A stretch of 64,000 nucleotides of DNA from Spirillospora albida (GCF_000718255.1 NZ_JOFJ01000001.1:124001-188000); one strand, 5' to 3'; counted from the first letter of the stretch, positions 31,712 through 42,083 are shown. The notes: generated from the letters alone by a model not told the origin. Made by a program: numbers and translations.

Positions 31712-33574
31712 GTGCCACCACCGACGAAACGCGTCGACCCGCAGGTCCTGCGGGAGGGGCTGCGGGTCCTGTGGGTGGCGGTGCGGGCCGAGCCGCGGGT
31801 GTTCGCGGTGTCGGTCGGCGCGAGCGCGCTGTACGCGGTGACGACCGTCGCGATGGCGCGGGTGCTCGGCGAGGTGACCGAGCGGGTGGTGCTGCCGGCG
31901 TTCCGGTCCGGGCACACGACGGCGGGGGCGCTCGCCGCCGCGGCCGCCGCGATCATGGGAGTGGCGCTGCTGAAGGCCCTCGGCGTCGCCGGGCGCCGGT
32001 TCTACGCCGGCCTCATGCAGTACCGGATGCAGGCCCGCTACCGGCGCGCTGTGACGCGGCGGTACCTGCGGCTGCCGCTGGCGTGGCACCACCGGCACCC
32101 GACCGGGCAGCTGCTGTCGAACGCCAACGCCGACGTGGAGGCGACGTGGGCGCCGCTCGCGCCGCTGCCGATGGCGGTCGGCGTGGTGTTCATGCTGATG
32201 ATCGCGGCCGTGTCGATCCTGGTGACCGATGTCGCGGTGGCGGCGGTCGGGTTCCTGATCTTCCCCGCCATCGCGCTGATCAACGTGGTGTACCAGCGGC
32301 GGCTCGCGCCCGTCGCGACCCGCGCCCAGCGGCTGCGCGCGGAGGTCAGCGAGGTCGCGCACGAGAGCTTCGAGGGCGGCCTGGTCGTCAAGACCCTGGG
32401 CCGCGAGCGCGCCGAGACCGCGCGGTTCCTGGACAGGGCGGAGGCGCTGCGGGACGCGAACGTGGCGGTCGGCCGCATCCGCGGGCTGTTCGACCCGGTA
32501 CTGGAGGCGCTGCCGAACCTCGGTGTCCTGGCCGTCCTGCTGATCGGGTCGGTGCGGCTGGACGCGGGCGCGATGTCGGCCGGCGACCTGGTGCAGGTCG
32601 CGTACCTGTTCACGCTGCTGGCGTGGCCGGTCCGGGCGCTCGGCTGGGTGCTGGCGGAGGTCCCGCGCAGCGTCGTCGGCTGGGAGCGGGTCCGGAGCGT
32701 CCTGGACGCCCGCGGCTCCCTGCCGTTCGGGGACGGGGCCCTGGACGGGGCCGCCGCCGCGGAGCTGGAGGTCCGGGACGTCCGGTTCTCCTACGAGGAC
32801 ACGGAGGAGGGCCGGGCCGTCCTGCGGGACGTGTCGTTCGGCGCGTCGCCCGGCCGGACGGTCGCCGTCGTGGGCCCGACCGGGTCGGGCAAGTCGACGC
32901 TGACGTCGCTGCTGGTGCGGCTGGTCGACCCCGCCGACGGCTCGGTCCTGCTGGACGGCGTCGACCTGCGCGACGTCCGGCGCGGCGGGGTGGCCGCGGC
33001 GGCGGCGCTCGTCCCGCAGCAGACGTTCCTGTTCGACGACACGGTGCGCGGGAACGTGACGCTCGGCCTGGACGTGTCGGACGAGCGGATCTGGGAGGCG
33101 CTGCGCCTCGCCCAGGCCGACGGGTTCGTCGCGGCCCTCGCCGACGGGCTCGACACCCCGGTCGGGGAGCGCGGCACGACGCTGTCGGGCGGGCAGCGGC
33201 AGCGCCTCGCCCTGGCCCGCGCGCTGGTGCGCCGCCCGCGGCTGCTCGTCATGGACGACGCGACGTCCAGCGTCGACCCGCAGGTGGAGGCGCGGATCCT
33301 GGCGGGCCTGCGGGAGTCCGGGACGGGCACGACCGTCGTGGTCGTCGCCTACCGGAAGGCCACGATCGCGCTCGCGGACGAGGTCGTCTACCTGGAGCAC
33401 GGCCGCGTCACCGCGCGCGGTGCCCACGCCGACCTGCTGGAACGCTCCGAGGGCTACCGGAACCTCGTCACCGCGTACGAGCGGGCCGAGGCGGAGCACG
33501 AGGCGGTCGAACGGGACGCGGAGCGCGACGCCGATCCGGGCGCGGTCCAGGGCGGCGAGGAGGCCCTCACATGA
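31712..33574 (+). CDS. ABC exporter half-transporter with degenerate ATPase site
   Basis: 620 aa: an exporter membrane domain with six segments (to about 320), then a nucleotide-binding domain. Walker A is GPTGSGKS and the signature is LSGGQRQR. Two catalytic positions deviate. Walker B reads LLVMDDATSSVD, with Asp instead of the catalytic Glu, and the switch His is replaced by Tyr (VVAYRKAT instead of AHRLST). Such halves form heterodimers with a canonical partner, here the next gene (4-bp overlap, ATGA). GTG 31712 has GAGGAG 10 nt upstream. The substrate is unknown; lipid, peptide or drug export are family options. Confidence 0.93.
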   Translation: MPPPTKRVDPQVLREGLRVLWVAVRAEPRVFAVSVGASALYAVTTVAMARVLGEVTERVVLPAFRSGHTTAGALAAAAAAIMGVALLKALGVAGRRFYAGLMQYRMQARYRRAVTRRYLRLPLAWHHRHPTGQLLSNANADVEATWAPLAPLPMAVGVVFMLMIAAVSILVTDVAVAAVGFLIFPAIALINVVYQRRLAPVATRAQRLRAEVSEVAHESFEGGLVVKTLGRERAETARFLDRAEALRDANVAVGRIRGLFDPVLEALPNLGVLAVLLIGSVRLDAGAMSAGDLVQVAYLFTLLAWPVRALGWVLAEVPRSVVGWERVRSVLDARGSLPFGDGALDGAAAAELEVRDVRFSYEDTEEGRAVLRDVSFGASPGRTVAVVGPTGSGKSTLTSLLVRLVDPADGSVLLDGVDLRDVRRGGVAAAAALVPQQTFLFDDTVRGNVTLGLDVSDERIWEALRLAQADGFVAALADGLDTPVGERGTTLSGGQRQRLALARALVRRPRLLVMDDATSSVDPQVEARILAGLRESGTGTTVVVVAYRKATIALADEVVYLEHGRVTARGAHADLLERSEGYRNLVTAYERAEAEHEAVERDAERDADPGAVQGGEEALT

Positions 33575-35352
33575 CGGCGATCGACCAGACGTCCACCACG
33601 GTGGGGGCGCTGAGCACCCTGCGGCGGGGGCTGCGGCTCAGCCCGGAGTTCGCCGCCGGGCTGCCGGGGACGATCGCGCTGGCGCTGCTCTCCACGGCGG
33701 GACGGGTCGTCGTGCCCATCGCCGTGCAGCAGACGATCGACCGGGGCCTCGGCGGCCCCGGCGGGCCCGACATCGGGTTCGTCCGGACGGCTGTGCTGCT
33801 GTGCGCGGTCGCGGTGGTGCTGACGGCCGTGTGCGCGTACGCGATGAACGTCCGGCTGTACCGGACCTCGGAGGCGGGCCTGTCGGCGCTGCGGGTGCGG
33901 GCGTTCCGGCACGTCCACGACCTGTCGATGCTGACCCAGAGCACCGAGCGGCGCGGCGCCCTGGTGTCGCGGGTGACGGGCGACGTCGACCAGATCAGCA
34001 CGTTCATGCAGTCCGGCGGGCTGATGTTCATCGTGTCGATGGGGCAGCTCGCCGTCGCGAGCGTGCTGATGCTGGTGTACTCCTGGCAGCTCGCGCTGCT
34101 GGTGTGGGCGGCGTTCCTGCCGCTCGCGTTCGTGCTGCGGCGCTTCCAGCGGATCGTGTCGGCCCGGTACACGCGGGTGCGGGAGCGGATGGGCGACCTG
34201 CTCGCCGCCGTCAGCGAGTCGGTCGTGGGCGCGTCGGTCATCCGGGCGCACGCGGCGGAGGAGCGGACCGGCCGGCGCGTCGACGCGACCGTCGAGGCGC
34301 ACCGGGACGCGCAGGCCCGCGCCCAGGCGATGGTCGCGCTGACGTTCCCCGTCGGGGAACTGGTCGCGGCGGTCGCCACGGCCGCGGTGGTGGTCGCGGG
34401 CGTGCTGCTCGGCATCGGCGGGGAGCTGACCGCCGGGGAGCTCGTCGCGTTCCTGTTCCTGGTGACGCTGTTCGTCAGCCCCATGCAGACGGCGACGGAG
34501 GTCCTGAACGAGGCGCAGAACGCGATCGCGGGCTGGCGGCGGGTCCTCGGCGTCCTCGACACCGTCCCGGACGTCGCCGACCCGGGCGAGGACGGGGAGG
34601 TCCTGCCGCGCGGCCCGATCGAGGTCCGGTTCGAGGACGTCGGGTTCGGGTACCCCGGCGGCCCGCCCGTCCTGCACGGCGTGACCGTGGACATCGCGCC
34701 GCGCAGCCGCGTCGCGATCGTCGGCCAGACCGGGTCCGGCAAGACGACGTTCGCGAAGCTCCTCACCCGGCTCATGGACCCCTCGTCCGGGCGGGTGCTG
34801 GTCGACGGGGTGAGGCTCGACCGGGTGCGGTTCTCGTCGCTGCGCGAGCGCGTGGTGATGGTGCCGCAGGACGGGTTCCTGTTCGACGCTTCCCTCGCCG
34901 ACAACATCCGGTACGGGCGGCCGGAGGCGTCCGACGCCGAGCTGCTCCTCGCGCTGACCGAGCTGGGTCTCGCCGACTGGCTGGACGGCCTGCCGCTGGG
35001 CCTGGCGACGCCCGTCGGGCAGCGCGGCGAGTCGCTGTCGGCGGGCGAGCGGCAGCTCGTCGCGCTGGCCCGCGCCTACGTCGCCGACCCCGACCTGCTC
35101 GTCCTGGACGAGGCGACCTCGGCCGTCGACCCGGCGACGGAGGTCCGCATCCAGCGGGCGCTGGAGGGCGCGACGCGGGGCCGTACGGCGGTCGCGATCG
35201 CGCACCGGCTGTCGACCGCTGAGTCGGCCGACGAGGTCATCGTCTTCGACGCGGGGCGGATCGTGCAGCGCGGCCCGCACGCCGAACTGGTCGCCGTGCC
35301 CGGGGTCTACGCGGACCTGCACGCCTCCTGGGCGGCCCAGCGGACCTTCTGA
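33571..35352 (+). CDS. ABC exporter half-transporter, canonical ATPase partner
   Basis: 593 aa with six membrane segments and an ATPase domain. Walker A is GQTGSGKT, Walker B is LLVLDEATSAVD with the catalytic Glu, and the switch is IAHRLSTAESAD. The signature is LSAGERQL, one step from LSGGQ. Together with the previous protein it makes one consensus site (this Walker set plus the partner's LSGGQ) and one degenerate site, the design of BmrCD and TM287/288. Translation is coupled through ATGA at 33571. No third gene follows that would indicate a siderophore or peptide pathway. Confidence 0.93.
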   Translation: MTAIDQTSTTVGALSTLRRGLRLSPEFAAGLPGTIALALLSTAGRVVVPIAVQQTIDRGLGGPGGPDIGFVRTAVLLCAVAVVLTAVCAYAMNVRLYRTSEAGLSALRVRAFRHVHDLSMLTQSTERRGALVSRVTGDVDQISTFMQSGGLMFIVSMGQLAVASVLMLVYSWQLALLVWAAFLPLAFVLRRFQRIVSARYTRVRERMGDLLAAVSESVVGASVIRAHAAEERTGRRVDATVEAHRDAQARAQAMVALTFPVGELVAAVATAAVVVAGVLLGIGGELTAGELVAFLFLVTLFVSPMQTATEVLNEAQNAIAGWRRVLGVLDTVPDVADPGEDGEVLPRGPIEVRFEDVGFGYPGGPPVLHGVTVDIAPRSRVAIVGQTGSGKTTFAKLLTRLMDPSSGRVLVDGVRLDRVRFSSLRERVVMVPQDGFLFDASLADNIRYGRPEASDAELLLALTELGLADWLDGLPLGLATPVGQRGESLSAGERQLVALARAYVADPDLLVLDEATSAVDPATEVRIQRALEGATRGRTAVAIAHRLSTAESADEVIVFDAGRIVQRGPHAELVAVPGVYADLHASWAAQRTF

Positions 35353-35388
35353 CCTTGGGCGGGGACGGCACCGCACCGGGTAAAGAAC

Positions 35389-35418
35389 TTGCCCGATATC
35401 GCATCGGGTGCGCATTCT
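35389..35418 (+). promoter_or_regulatory. promoter of the 35425 gene
   Basis: TTGCCC (35389-35394) and CATTCT (35413-35418) are spaced 18 bp apart, and the -10 lies 6 nt before the GTG at 35425. The spacer holds CCCGATATCGCATCGGG, an inverted repeat between -35 and -10 where a repressor would sit. Confidence 0.55.
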
Positions 35419-35424
35419 GGCCTG

Positions 35425-36720
35425 GTGAACAACGAGGTCGAGTGGGAATCGGCGGGCACGCTGCGCGGTCAGCTGCAGCGGGGGCTCGGCAGGGCGGCGC
35501 GGCGCGCCGCGGACACGCCCGGCGCGGGCGAGTACGTGTACGACTGCGTGCGCAGCGATCCACGGCGGGATCCGCGCTGCGAGGCGCGCAGCCTGTACTA
35601 CGCCCGGCTCATGGTCGATCTCGAGTTGCCGACCGGCCCGGTCGCGGAGCACCTGTTCGACCCGGCCGGCGAACCCGGCCTCCCCTCCGGCGCGACTCCC
35701 CGCGACGACGCCCGCGACGCCGGCGCCGATGAAGGGCGGGTGCGGCTGGCGCTGGACGTCCTGGCCGATCTGGTGCGGCTGAGCAGACGGGAGGCGGCCG
35801 TCCCGCTGCGCCGGTACGCCGAGGACGGCGAGCACTGGTTCGCCGCCGTGGAGACGCTGGTGGCCCTCGGCGACCCGGGCCTGGCGGCGGGGCTGGACGC
35901 CGTCGTGGCGGACCGCTGCGACGAGGCGGAACTGGACATGCTGCTGACCGGGCCGCCCGGCCCGGTGATCGAGGCGTGGGCGGCGTCCCGGCCGCGGATC
36001 GCGGCGGCGCTGGCGCGGCGGCTCGACCCGGAGCGGACCCGCCGGCCGGTGCCCGCCTCCGTCCGGCGCCCCGAGCGCACCGACGACGAGCTGCTCGACC
36101 TGGCGCGGGGGCGGGACGCCGGCGCGGTCGCCGCCATCTTCGAGCTGGGCCGCCGGCGCGCGCCCGCACTGCTCGACCTCGCCGAGGAGCTGCTGCGGCA
36201 GCGGCCCAGCCGCGCCGGCGGCGCCGTGTGCCGGGCCCTCGGCGACTACGGGCCCGAAAGCCTGCCGCGGGCGCGCGCCTGGGCGGCCGAAGGCGGCGGC
36301 TGCGCCGGCCTCGGCCTGCGGATCGTCGCCCGGCACGGCACCCGCCAGGACATCCCGCTGCTCATGGACGAGTTGCGCGGCGCCGTCGAGCGGCGCGACT
36401 GGACGGGCGCCGCGAGTCCCGTCGAGGGGCTCGGGCGGCTCCGCGCCGGCGAGGCCGTGGACCTGCTCAAGACGGCCTGGACCGAGACCACCTACGCGTT
36501 CCTGCGGCCGCGTGTGCTCACCGCGCTGGCCCGGACCGCCCCCCACACCGCCGAGGCCCATACGGTCGAGGCCCTCTGGGACTGCGAGGAGAAGGCGCGG
36601 CAGGAGGCCGCCCGCCTCGCCCCCCTCACCCGCGACACCCGCACGCGGCTGCGCCGCCTCGAGCTCGACGCCGCCGAGGACCCCGCCGTCCGCGCCATCG
36701 CCGCCGCACGCCTCCTGTAG
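35425..36720 (+). CDS. HEAT-repeat-like protein of unknown function
   Basis: 431 aa from GTG 35425, which fits a promoter 6 nt upstream; an upstream TTG frame start is inside the -35. No signal peptide or membrane segment. The protein is almost all helical with repeated short Ala/Leu/Arg helices (AVETLVALGDPGLAAGLDAV, AVAAIFELGRRRAPALLDLA, RVLTALARTAPHTAEAHTVE, DPAVRAIAAARLL). This pattern suggests HEAT or armadillo-type repeats used for protein binding. I do not recognise a named family. It stands alone between the ABC exporter and a lipoprotein gene. Confidence 0.75.
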   Translation: MNNEVEWESAGTLRGQLQRGLGRAARRAADTPGAGEYVYDCVRSDPRRDPRCEARSLYYARLMVDLELPTGPVAEHLFDPAGEPGLPSGATPRDDARDAGADEGRVRLALDVLADLVRLSRREAAVPLRRYAEDGEHWFAAVETLVALGDPGLAAGLDAVVADRCDEAELDMLLTGPPGPVIEAWAASRPRIAAALARRLDPERTRRPVPASVRRPERTDDELLDLARGRDAGAVAAIFELGRRRAPALLDLAEELLRQRPSRAGGAVCRALGDYGPESLPRARAWAAEGGGCAGLGLRIVARHGTRQDIPLLMDELRGAVERRDWTGAASPVEGLGRLRAGEAVDLLKTAWTETTYAFLRPRVLTALARTAPHTAEAHTVEALWDCEEKARQEAARLAPLTRDTRTRLRRLELDAAEDPAVRAIAAARLL

Positions 36721-36797
36721 GCGCGGGCTGAACCTTTCCGGGGCGGGGCGCGTATCTCCCCGTCGAATCGAGTACCTCACCCCGGGAGGACGAGACC

Positions 36798-37244
36798 ATG
36801 GGCTCCACGCACCGTCCAAGGGCGCTGGCCTGCGCATTGCTGGGCGCCGCCGCGCTGGCGCTGACGGCCGGCTGCTCGGCGGGCGCGAAGACCGCGACCG
36901 GTGCGGGCGACCGCGCGGGCACCCCCGCGACCCTCGACGAGCTCGCCGCGCGGACGGGGTGCGACCTCGCCGGCAAGCGGAAGGCGGCGGAGCTGCAGCA
37001 GGGCAACTGCACGAACTCCCGGGGCCGCTACGTCCTGGTGAGCTTCACCACCGACCAGGGCCGCGACGCGTGGCTGACGGAGGCGAAGCCGTGGGGCGGG
37101 CAGTACCTCGTCGGGCCGCGCTGGATCGCGGTCGGGACGCATCGGACGCTGGAGTCGCTCCGCACGGACCTCGGCGGCAGCATCGTGGCGGGCGACCAGC
37201 ACGGCGGCTCCCACACCGGGCACGGCGCGCCGTCGCGCTCCTGA
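36798..37244 (+). CDS. putative lipoprotein
   Basis: 148 aa with signal peptide MGSTHRPRALACALLGAAAL and lipobox LTAGC (Cys about 27). The mature part has ARTGCDLAGKRKAAELQQGN and a second Cys (GNCTNSRGRYVLVSFTT), which may form a disulfide, and a His/Gly-rich tail (GDQHGGSHTGHG) that could bind metal. GGGAGG lies 9 nt before ATG 36798. Function unknown. Confidence 0.75.
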   Translation: MGSTHRPRALACALLGAAALALTAGCSAGAKTATGAGDRAGTPATLDELAARTGCDLAGKRKAAELQQGNCTNSRGRYVLVSFTTDQGRDAWLTEAKPWGGQYLVGPRWIAVGTHRTLESLRTDLGGSIVAGDQHGGSHTGHGAPSRS

Positions 37245-37292
37245 GGCGGCGTCGTCCCCCGGACGGGCAGGGCGGAGCGGTGGGCGACGCCC

Positions 37293-37298
37293 TAGACT
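37293..37298 (+). promoter_or_regulatory. probable -10 element of the 37306 gene (leaderless)
   Basis: TAGACT ends 7 nt before ATG 37306. Confidence 0.5.
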
Positions 37299-37305
37299 CG
37301 GCCGC

Positions 37306-37641
37306 ATGAGCCTCTCCCTGCGCCGCAAGCTGACGGTCCTCCCCCTCGCCCTCCTCCCGCTCGCCGGCCTGACCGCGTGCAGCAGCGAGAACGCCACCAC
37401 GGAGTGCAGCGTGAACGCCTGCACCGTGACGTTCGAGCGGGGCGTCAACGCGAGCGCGACGATCCTCGGCGTCAAGGCCGAGCTGGTCGACGTGCAGGGG
37501 CAGAACGTCACGATGAAGATCGGCGGTCAGACCGTGACGGTGCCCGTCGGGCAGGGCGAGCAGGCCGAGGGGATGGACATCTCGGTCCAGTCCGTCACGA
37601 AGGACCAGGTCGTCGTGAAGATCTCCAACAATCCGGGCTGA
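37306..37641 (+). CDS. small putative lipoprotein
   Basis: 111 aa with a lipoprotein signal (MSLSLRRKLTVLPLALLPLA, lipobox LTAC, Cys about 25). The mature part is about 85 residues with an early C-S-V-N-A-C pair (TTECSVNACTVTFERGVNAS) and regular beta strands (ELVDVQGQNVTMKIGGQTVT, VQSVTKDQVVVKI). It looks like a single small beta-sandwich held by a disulfide. The family is not recognised. Leaderless start after TAGACT. Confidence 0.75.
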   Translation: MSLSLRRKLTVLPLALLPLAGLTACSSENATTECSVNACTVTFERGVNASATILGVKAELVDVQGQNVTMKIGGQTVTVPVGQGEQAEGMDISVQSVTKDQVVVKISNNPG

Positions 37642-37659
37642 TCCGGGCGCGGGGACCGC

Positions 37660-37665
37660 TAGGAT
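37660..37665 (+). promoter_or_regulatory. probable -10 element of the 37672 gene (leaderless)
   Basis: TAGGAT ends 6 nt before ATG 37672. It is the same hexamer and spacing as at hisI. Confidence 0.5.
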
Positions 37666-37671
37666 TCGCTC

Positions 37672-38847
37672 ATGCGTTCGATCAGCGTGGCGGAACGGCG
37701 GGCCCGGCTCGGCGTGCGGCACCGGCTCGCGGCCGGCGACCGCACCGACGACGTCCTGGACGTGGTCCGGTCGCTGGTGGTGCTGCACGCCACCGACCCG
37801 GCGACGGTGTTCCTGTCGGTGGCGGCCCGCACCCGCACCGCCGGCCCGGCCGACGTCGAGCGGGCGCTGTACGACGACCGGACGCTGCTGCGGATGCTCG
37901 CGATGCGCCGGACGATGTTCGTCGCGCCGACCGAGCTCGTCCCGGTGCTGCAGGCGTCCACGGCCACGGCGCTCGCCGCCAAGCAGCGCCGCACCTACGG
38001 CCGGTTCATCGAGCAGGCGGGGATCACCGACGACGTCGCGGCCTGGTGGGCGGCGGCGGAGGAGGCGGCGCACGACGCGCTGCTGGCGCGCGGCGAGGCC
38101 ACCGGCGCGCAGCTGGGCGCCGACGTGCCCGTGCTGCGGACGCGGGTGAACCCGGCGCCCGGCAAGTCCTACTCCAAGCCCATGAACATCACCACGTGGG
38201 TGCTGGTGACGCTCGGCTGCGCGGGGCGCATCGTCCGGGGGCGGCCGGACGGGTCATGGGCGAGCAGCCGCTACCGGTGGGCGCCGGTCGAGGCGTGGCT
38301 GCCCGGCGGCGTCCCCGACGTTCCGCCCGCGCAGGCCCGCACCGAGCTCGTCCGGCGGTGGCTGCGCGCGTTCGGCCCGGCCCCGGTCTCCGACCTCAAG
38401 TGGTGGACGGGCTGGACCGCAGGCGACGTCGCCAAGGCCCTCGCCCCGCTGGACGTCGCGGACGTCGATCTCGACGGCGCGGCGGGGATCGTCCTGGCCG
38501 ACGACCTGGAGCCCGTCGCCGCCCCCGAGCCGTGGGCGGCGCTGCTGCCCGCGCTCGACCCGACGCCGATGGGCTGGCAGAACCGCGACTGGTTCCTCGG
38601 CGACCACCGCGCCGCCCTGTTCGACCGCAGCGGCAACATCGGCCCCACGGTCTGGTGGGACGGCCGGATCGTGGGCGGGTGGGCTCAGCGCGCGGACGGC
38701 GAGATCGCGTTCCGGCTCCTGGAGGACGCGGGCGCCGAGGCCGCGGCCGCCGTCGAGCGGGAGGCCGCCCGCATGGCCGCCTGGTACGGCGACGTCCGCG
38801 CGGTCCCCCGGTTCCGCACCCCCCTGCAGCGCGAGCTCACCGCCTGA
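37672..38847 (+). CDS. winged-helix DNA-binding domain protein (AlkZ/HTH_42 family)
   Basis: 391 aa of the family that includes the DNA glycosylases AlkZ and AlkX: repeated winged helices and a C-terminal barrel. The N-terminal region VVRSLVVLHATDPATVFLSV aligns with the family's QxQ catalytic motif. Here it reads H-A-T (then D-P), so the known glutamine chemistry is not conserved. MRRTMFVAPTEL and GPAPVSDLKWWTGW are typical landmarks of the actinobacterial branch, and DPTPMGWQNRDWFL with FDRSGNIGPTVWWDGRIVGG of its C-terminus. It may be a DNA repair protein or a nucleic-acid-binding relative without glycosylase action. Confidence 0.8.
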   Translation: MRSISVAERRARLGVRHRLAAGDRTDDVLDVVRSLVVLHATDPATVFLSVAARTRTAGPADVERALYDDRTLLRMLAMRRTMFVAPTELVPVLQASTATALAAKQRRTYGRFIEQAGITDDVAAWWAAAEEAAHDALLARGEATGAQLGADVPVLRTRVNPAPGKSYSKPMNITTWVLVTLGCAGRIVRGRPDGSWASSRYRWAPVEAWLPGGVPDVPPAQARTELVRRWLRAFGPAPVSDLKWWTGWTAGDVAKALAPLDVADVDLDGAAGIVLADDLEPVAAPEPWAALLPALDPTPMGWQNRDWFLGDHRAALFDRSGNIGPTVWWDGRIVGGWAQRADGEIAFRLLEDAGAEAAAAVEREAARMAAWYGDVRAVPRFRTPLQRELTA

Positions 38848-38850
38848 CGG

Positions 38851-39441
38851 TCAGTACCCGAAGACGGCGGCGCGGCGCTTGGCCGAGCCCCGCCGGACCA
38901 TGATGACGATGAAGGCGATGACGGCGAGGATCGAGACGCCGATGCCGGCGAGCATCGCGATGCCGAGGTAGCCGAAGGCGGTGTCGTCCGGGGTGACCAT
39001 GACGGTGCCGTCCGCGCCGCGGCAGGCCAGCTTCGCCTCACCCGTGACGGGCGCGGTGAACGACGCGGAGTACCGGTAGGAGTCGCGCGCGGATGCGCTC
39101 CACGCGTTCTTGCGCGTCAGCTCGACCGCCCCGGACGTCTCCCCCACGGTGACCGTGCACGACAGGGGGTCCGTGCCGTTCTCCCGGACGTAGACGAAGT
39201 AGCCGGCGCCTTCGGTGAGCTGCACGGTGACGCCGGTGCGCGGGTCGCCGGTCACCGGCTCGCCGTCGGCGGTGTCCATCTCGTCGGCGACGAGGAGGAG
39301 CACGACGAGGAACCCGATGAGCGCCGCGGCGACCAGGCCGATCGGGAGGGCGTACCAGCCCGCCCTGGGCCTGATCCTCGCCGGGGCGGGCCGGGGCGCG
39401 CCCATCGGCGGCGGCGGTCCCACGTTCGCTCCAGGCCACAT
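38851..39441 (-). CDS. two-segment membrane protein of unknown function
   Basis: 196 aa. A Pro-rich cytoplasmic start (PPPPMGAPRPAPARIRPR) precedes membrane segment 1 (about 29-50), an extracytoplasmic beta-rich domain of about 95 residues with two Cys (PLSCTVTVGE and AKLACRGADG), and segment 2 (GYLGIAMLAGIGVSILAVIA), with a basic tail. This layout is common in actinobacteria; I do not recognise a named family. GGGGAG lies 6 nt before ATG 39441. It is tail-to-tail with the AlkZ-like gene (3 bp apart) without an obvious terminator. Confidence 0.7.
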   Translation of the reverse strand: MWPGANVGPPPPMGAPRPAPARIRPRAGWYALPIGLVAAALIGFLVVLLLVADEMDTADGEPVTGDPRTGVTVQLTEGAGYFVYVRENGTDPLSCTVTVGETSGAVELTRKNAWSASARDSYRYSASFTAPVTGEAKLACRGADGTVMVTPDDTAFGYLGIAMLAGIGVSILAVIAFIVIMVRRGSAKRRAAVFGY

Positions 39442-39591
39442 CTCGGTCTCCCCGCGTCACGTCTTCCAGGAGGCGTGCGTCCACGATCCCAGACGCCCGC
39501 CGCGCCCGCCATAACGCTCACGCCGGAAGGTTCCGGATGTGGACTGAGCGGATACGGTTACCAAGGAGTAGCCCCCCGATCGGGAGACAGC

Positions 39592-41321
39592 ATGGCCCCC
39601 AGGGACCGCATGCCCGCCCCCCTCGACCGGCTCCGCCGGCCCGGCCCCCTCGACCGGCTCCGCCGGCCGGGGCTCCCCCGCATCACCGTCGAGCGCGACA
39701 TCCCCGTCCCGATGCCGGACGGCGTGACCCTGCTCGCCGACCGGTACACCCCCGCCGGGCCGCGGCGCCCCGGCGGGGAGGCGCCGCCGACCATCCTGGT
39801 GCGGACGCCGTACGGGCGGCGCGGCCCGGCCGCCGTGATCAACGGGCTGCCGTTCGTGCCGTTCGGGTTCCAGCTGGTCGTGCAGAGCGCGCGCGGGACG
39901 TTCGGGTCCGGCGGCGAGTTCGACCCGCTCGGCGCCGAGCACGACGACGGCGTCGCGACCGTCGCGTGGCTGAAGGAGCAGCCGTGGTTCGGCGGCACGT
40001 TCGGGGTGTACGGCCCCAGCTACCTCGGCTACACGGCATGGGCGCTCGCGGTCGACGCCGGACCGGAGCTGAAGGCCATGGCGCTACAGATCACGGCGTC
40101 GTCGTTCCAGGACGCCGCGTACGTCGGCGGGTCGTTCGCCCTGGAGTCCACGCTGACCTGGACGGACCTCACGCACCGGCAGCAGCGGCCGTTCGGCATG
40201 CTTACCGCGCCGCTGCTGTCGCGGCGCCGCGCGGTCCGCGCGGCCGGGACCGGCCGCCCGCTCGCCGACCTGGACGTGCTGACCGGCGGCGCGCCCATGC
40301 GGTTCTACCAGGACCTCCTCACCCACCACGGCTCTCCCGACTCGCCGTACTGGGACAAGCGCGACTTCAGCGGACGGGTCGGTGCGGTCGAGGCGCCCGT
40401 CACCCTCCTCGGCGGCTGGTATGACGTGTTCCTGCCGTGGGAGCTGCGCGACTACCTGGCGCTGCGGGCCGCGGGGCACCGTCCGTACCTCACGATCGGG
40501 CCGTGGTGGCACGCCGACGCCCGGCACGGCCTCGTGGCGATCCGCGAGTCGCTCGCCTGGTTCCGGGCGCACCTGCGCGGCGACCCGTCCGGGCTGCGCG
40601 CCGACCCCGTCCGGCTGTACGTGACGGGGGCGCGCGAGTGGCGGCACTACCGGGACTGGCCGCCGCCCGCGATGCGGCAGGAGCGCTGGCACCTGCACGC
40701 GGGCGGCGGGCTGGGACCGGACGGCCCGCAGCGCGCCGAGCCGTCCCGGTACCGCTTCGACCCCGCGCGGCCCACGCCCGCGCTCGGCGGGCCGACGCTC
40801 CTCGGCAGCTCCAAACCGGTCGACAACCGTCCGCTGGAACGCCGCGCCGACGTGCTCGTGTTCACCTCGCCCGAGCTCACCGAGGCGCTGGACGTCATCG
40901 GACCGGTCGGCGCCGACCTGTTCGTCCGCTCCGACCGGGAGCACACCGACTTCATCGTCCGGCTCTGCGACGTCGCACCGGACGGCACGTCCCGCAACGT
41001 GTGCGAGGGCGGCCTGCGGCTCCCCGCGTTCGAGGAGAAGCCGATCGGGACGGACGGGACGCGCCGCGTCGCGATCGACATGTGGCCGACCGGGCACCGG
41101 TTCCAGCCCGGCCACCGCGTCCGCGTCCACGTGGCGAGCGGCGCGCACCCGAAGGTCGCCCCGAACCCCGGCACCGGCGAGCCGCTCATCACGGCCCGCA
41201 CGATGGTGGACGCCCGCCAGGAGGTGTTCCACGACCCCGACCGGCCGTCCGCGATCATCCTGCCGATCGTCGACGGCCCGGCCGAGACGGTCGTCCCCGA
41301 CCCCGCCGAGGACCCGGGCGG

Positions 41322-41325
<4 letters not shown>
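39592..41325 (+). CDS. CocE/NonD family hydrolase (X-Pro dipeptidyl-peptidase S15 type)
   Basis: 577 aa. An alpha/beta hydrolase core with the nucleophile in VYGPSYLGYTAW (Gly-Pro-Ser-Tyr), the Asp in GGWYDVFLPWEL and the His in IGPWWHADARHG, followed by the C-terminal jelly-roll (from about 380). VQSARGTFGSGGEFDPL is the oxyanion Tyr-equivalent region of the family. Members hydrolyse esters (cocaine esterase), acylated antibiotics or X-Pro peptides; the substrate is open. GGGAGA lies 6 nt before ATG 39592. An imperfect repeat at the N-terminus, PLDRLRRPGPLDRLRRPG, is unusual. The stop overlaps the hisF stop by 3 bp on the other strand. Confidence 0.85.

Positions 41326-42079
<754 letters not shown>

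Positions 42080-42083
<4 letters not shown>

Noticed and set aside
31619..36837. Minus-strand open frames antisense to the ABC exporter and HEAT-like genes
   Set aside because: Compositionally biased shadows; no start signal or domain, and the plus strand has clear Walker and signature motifs.
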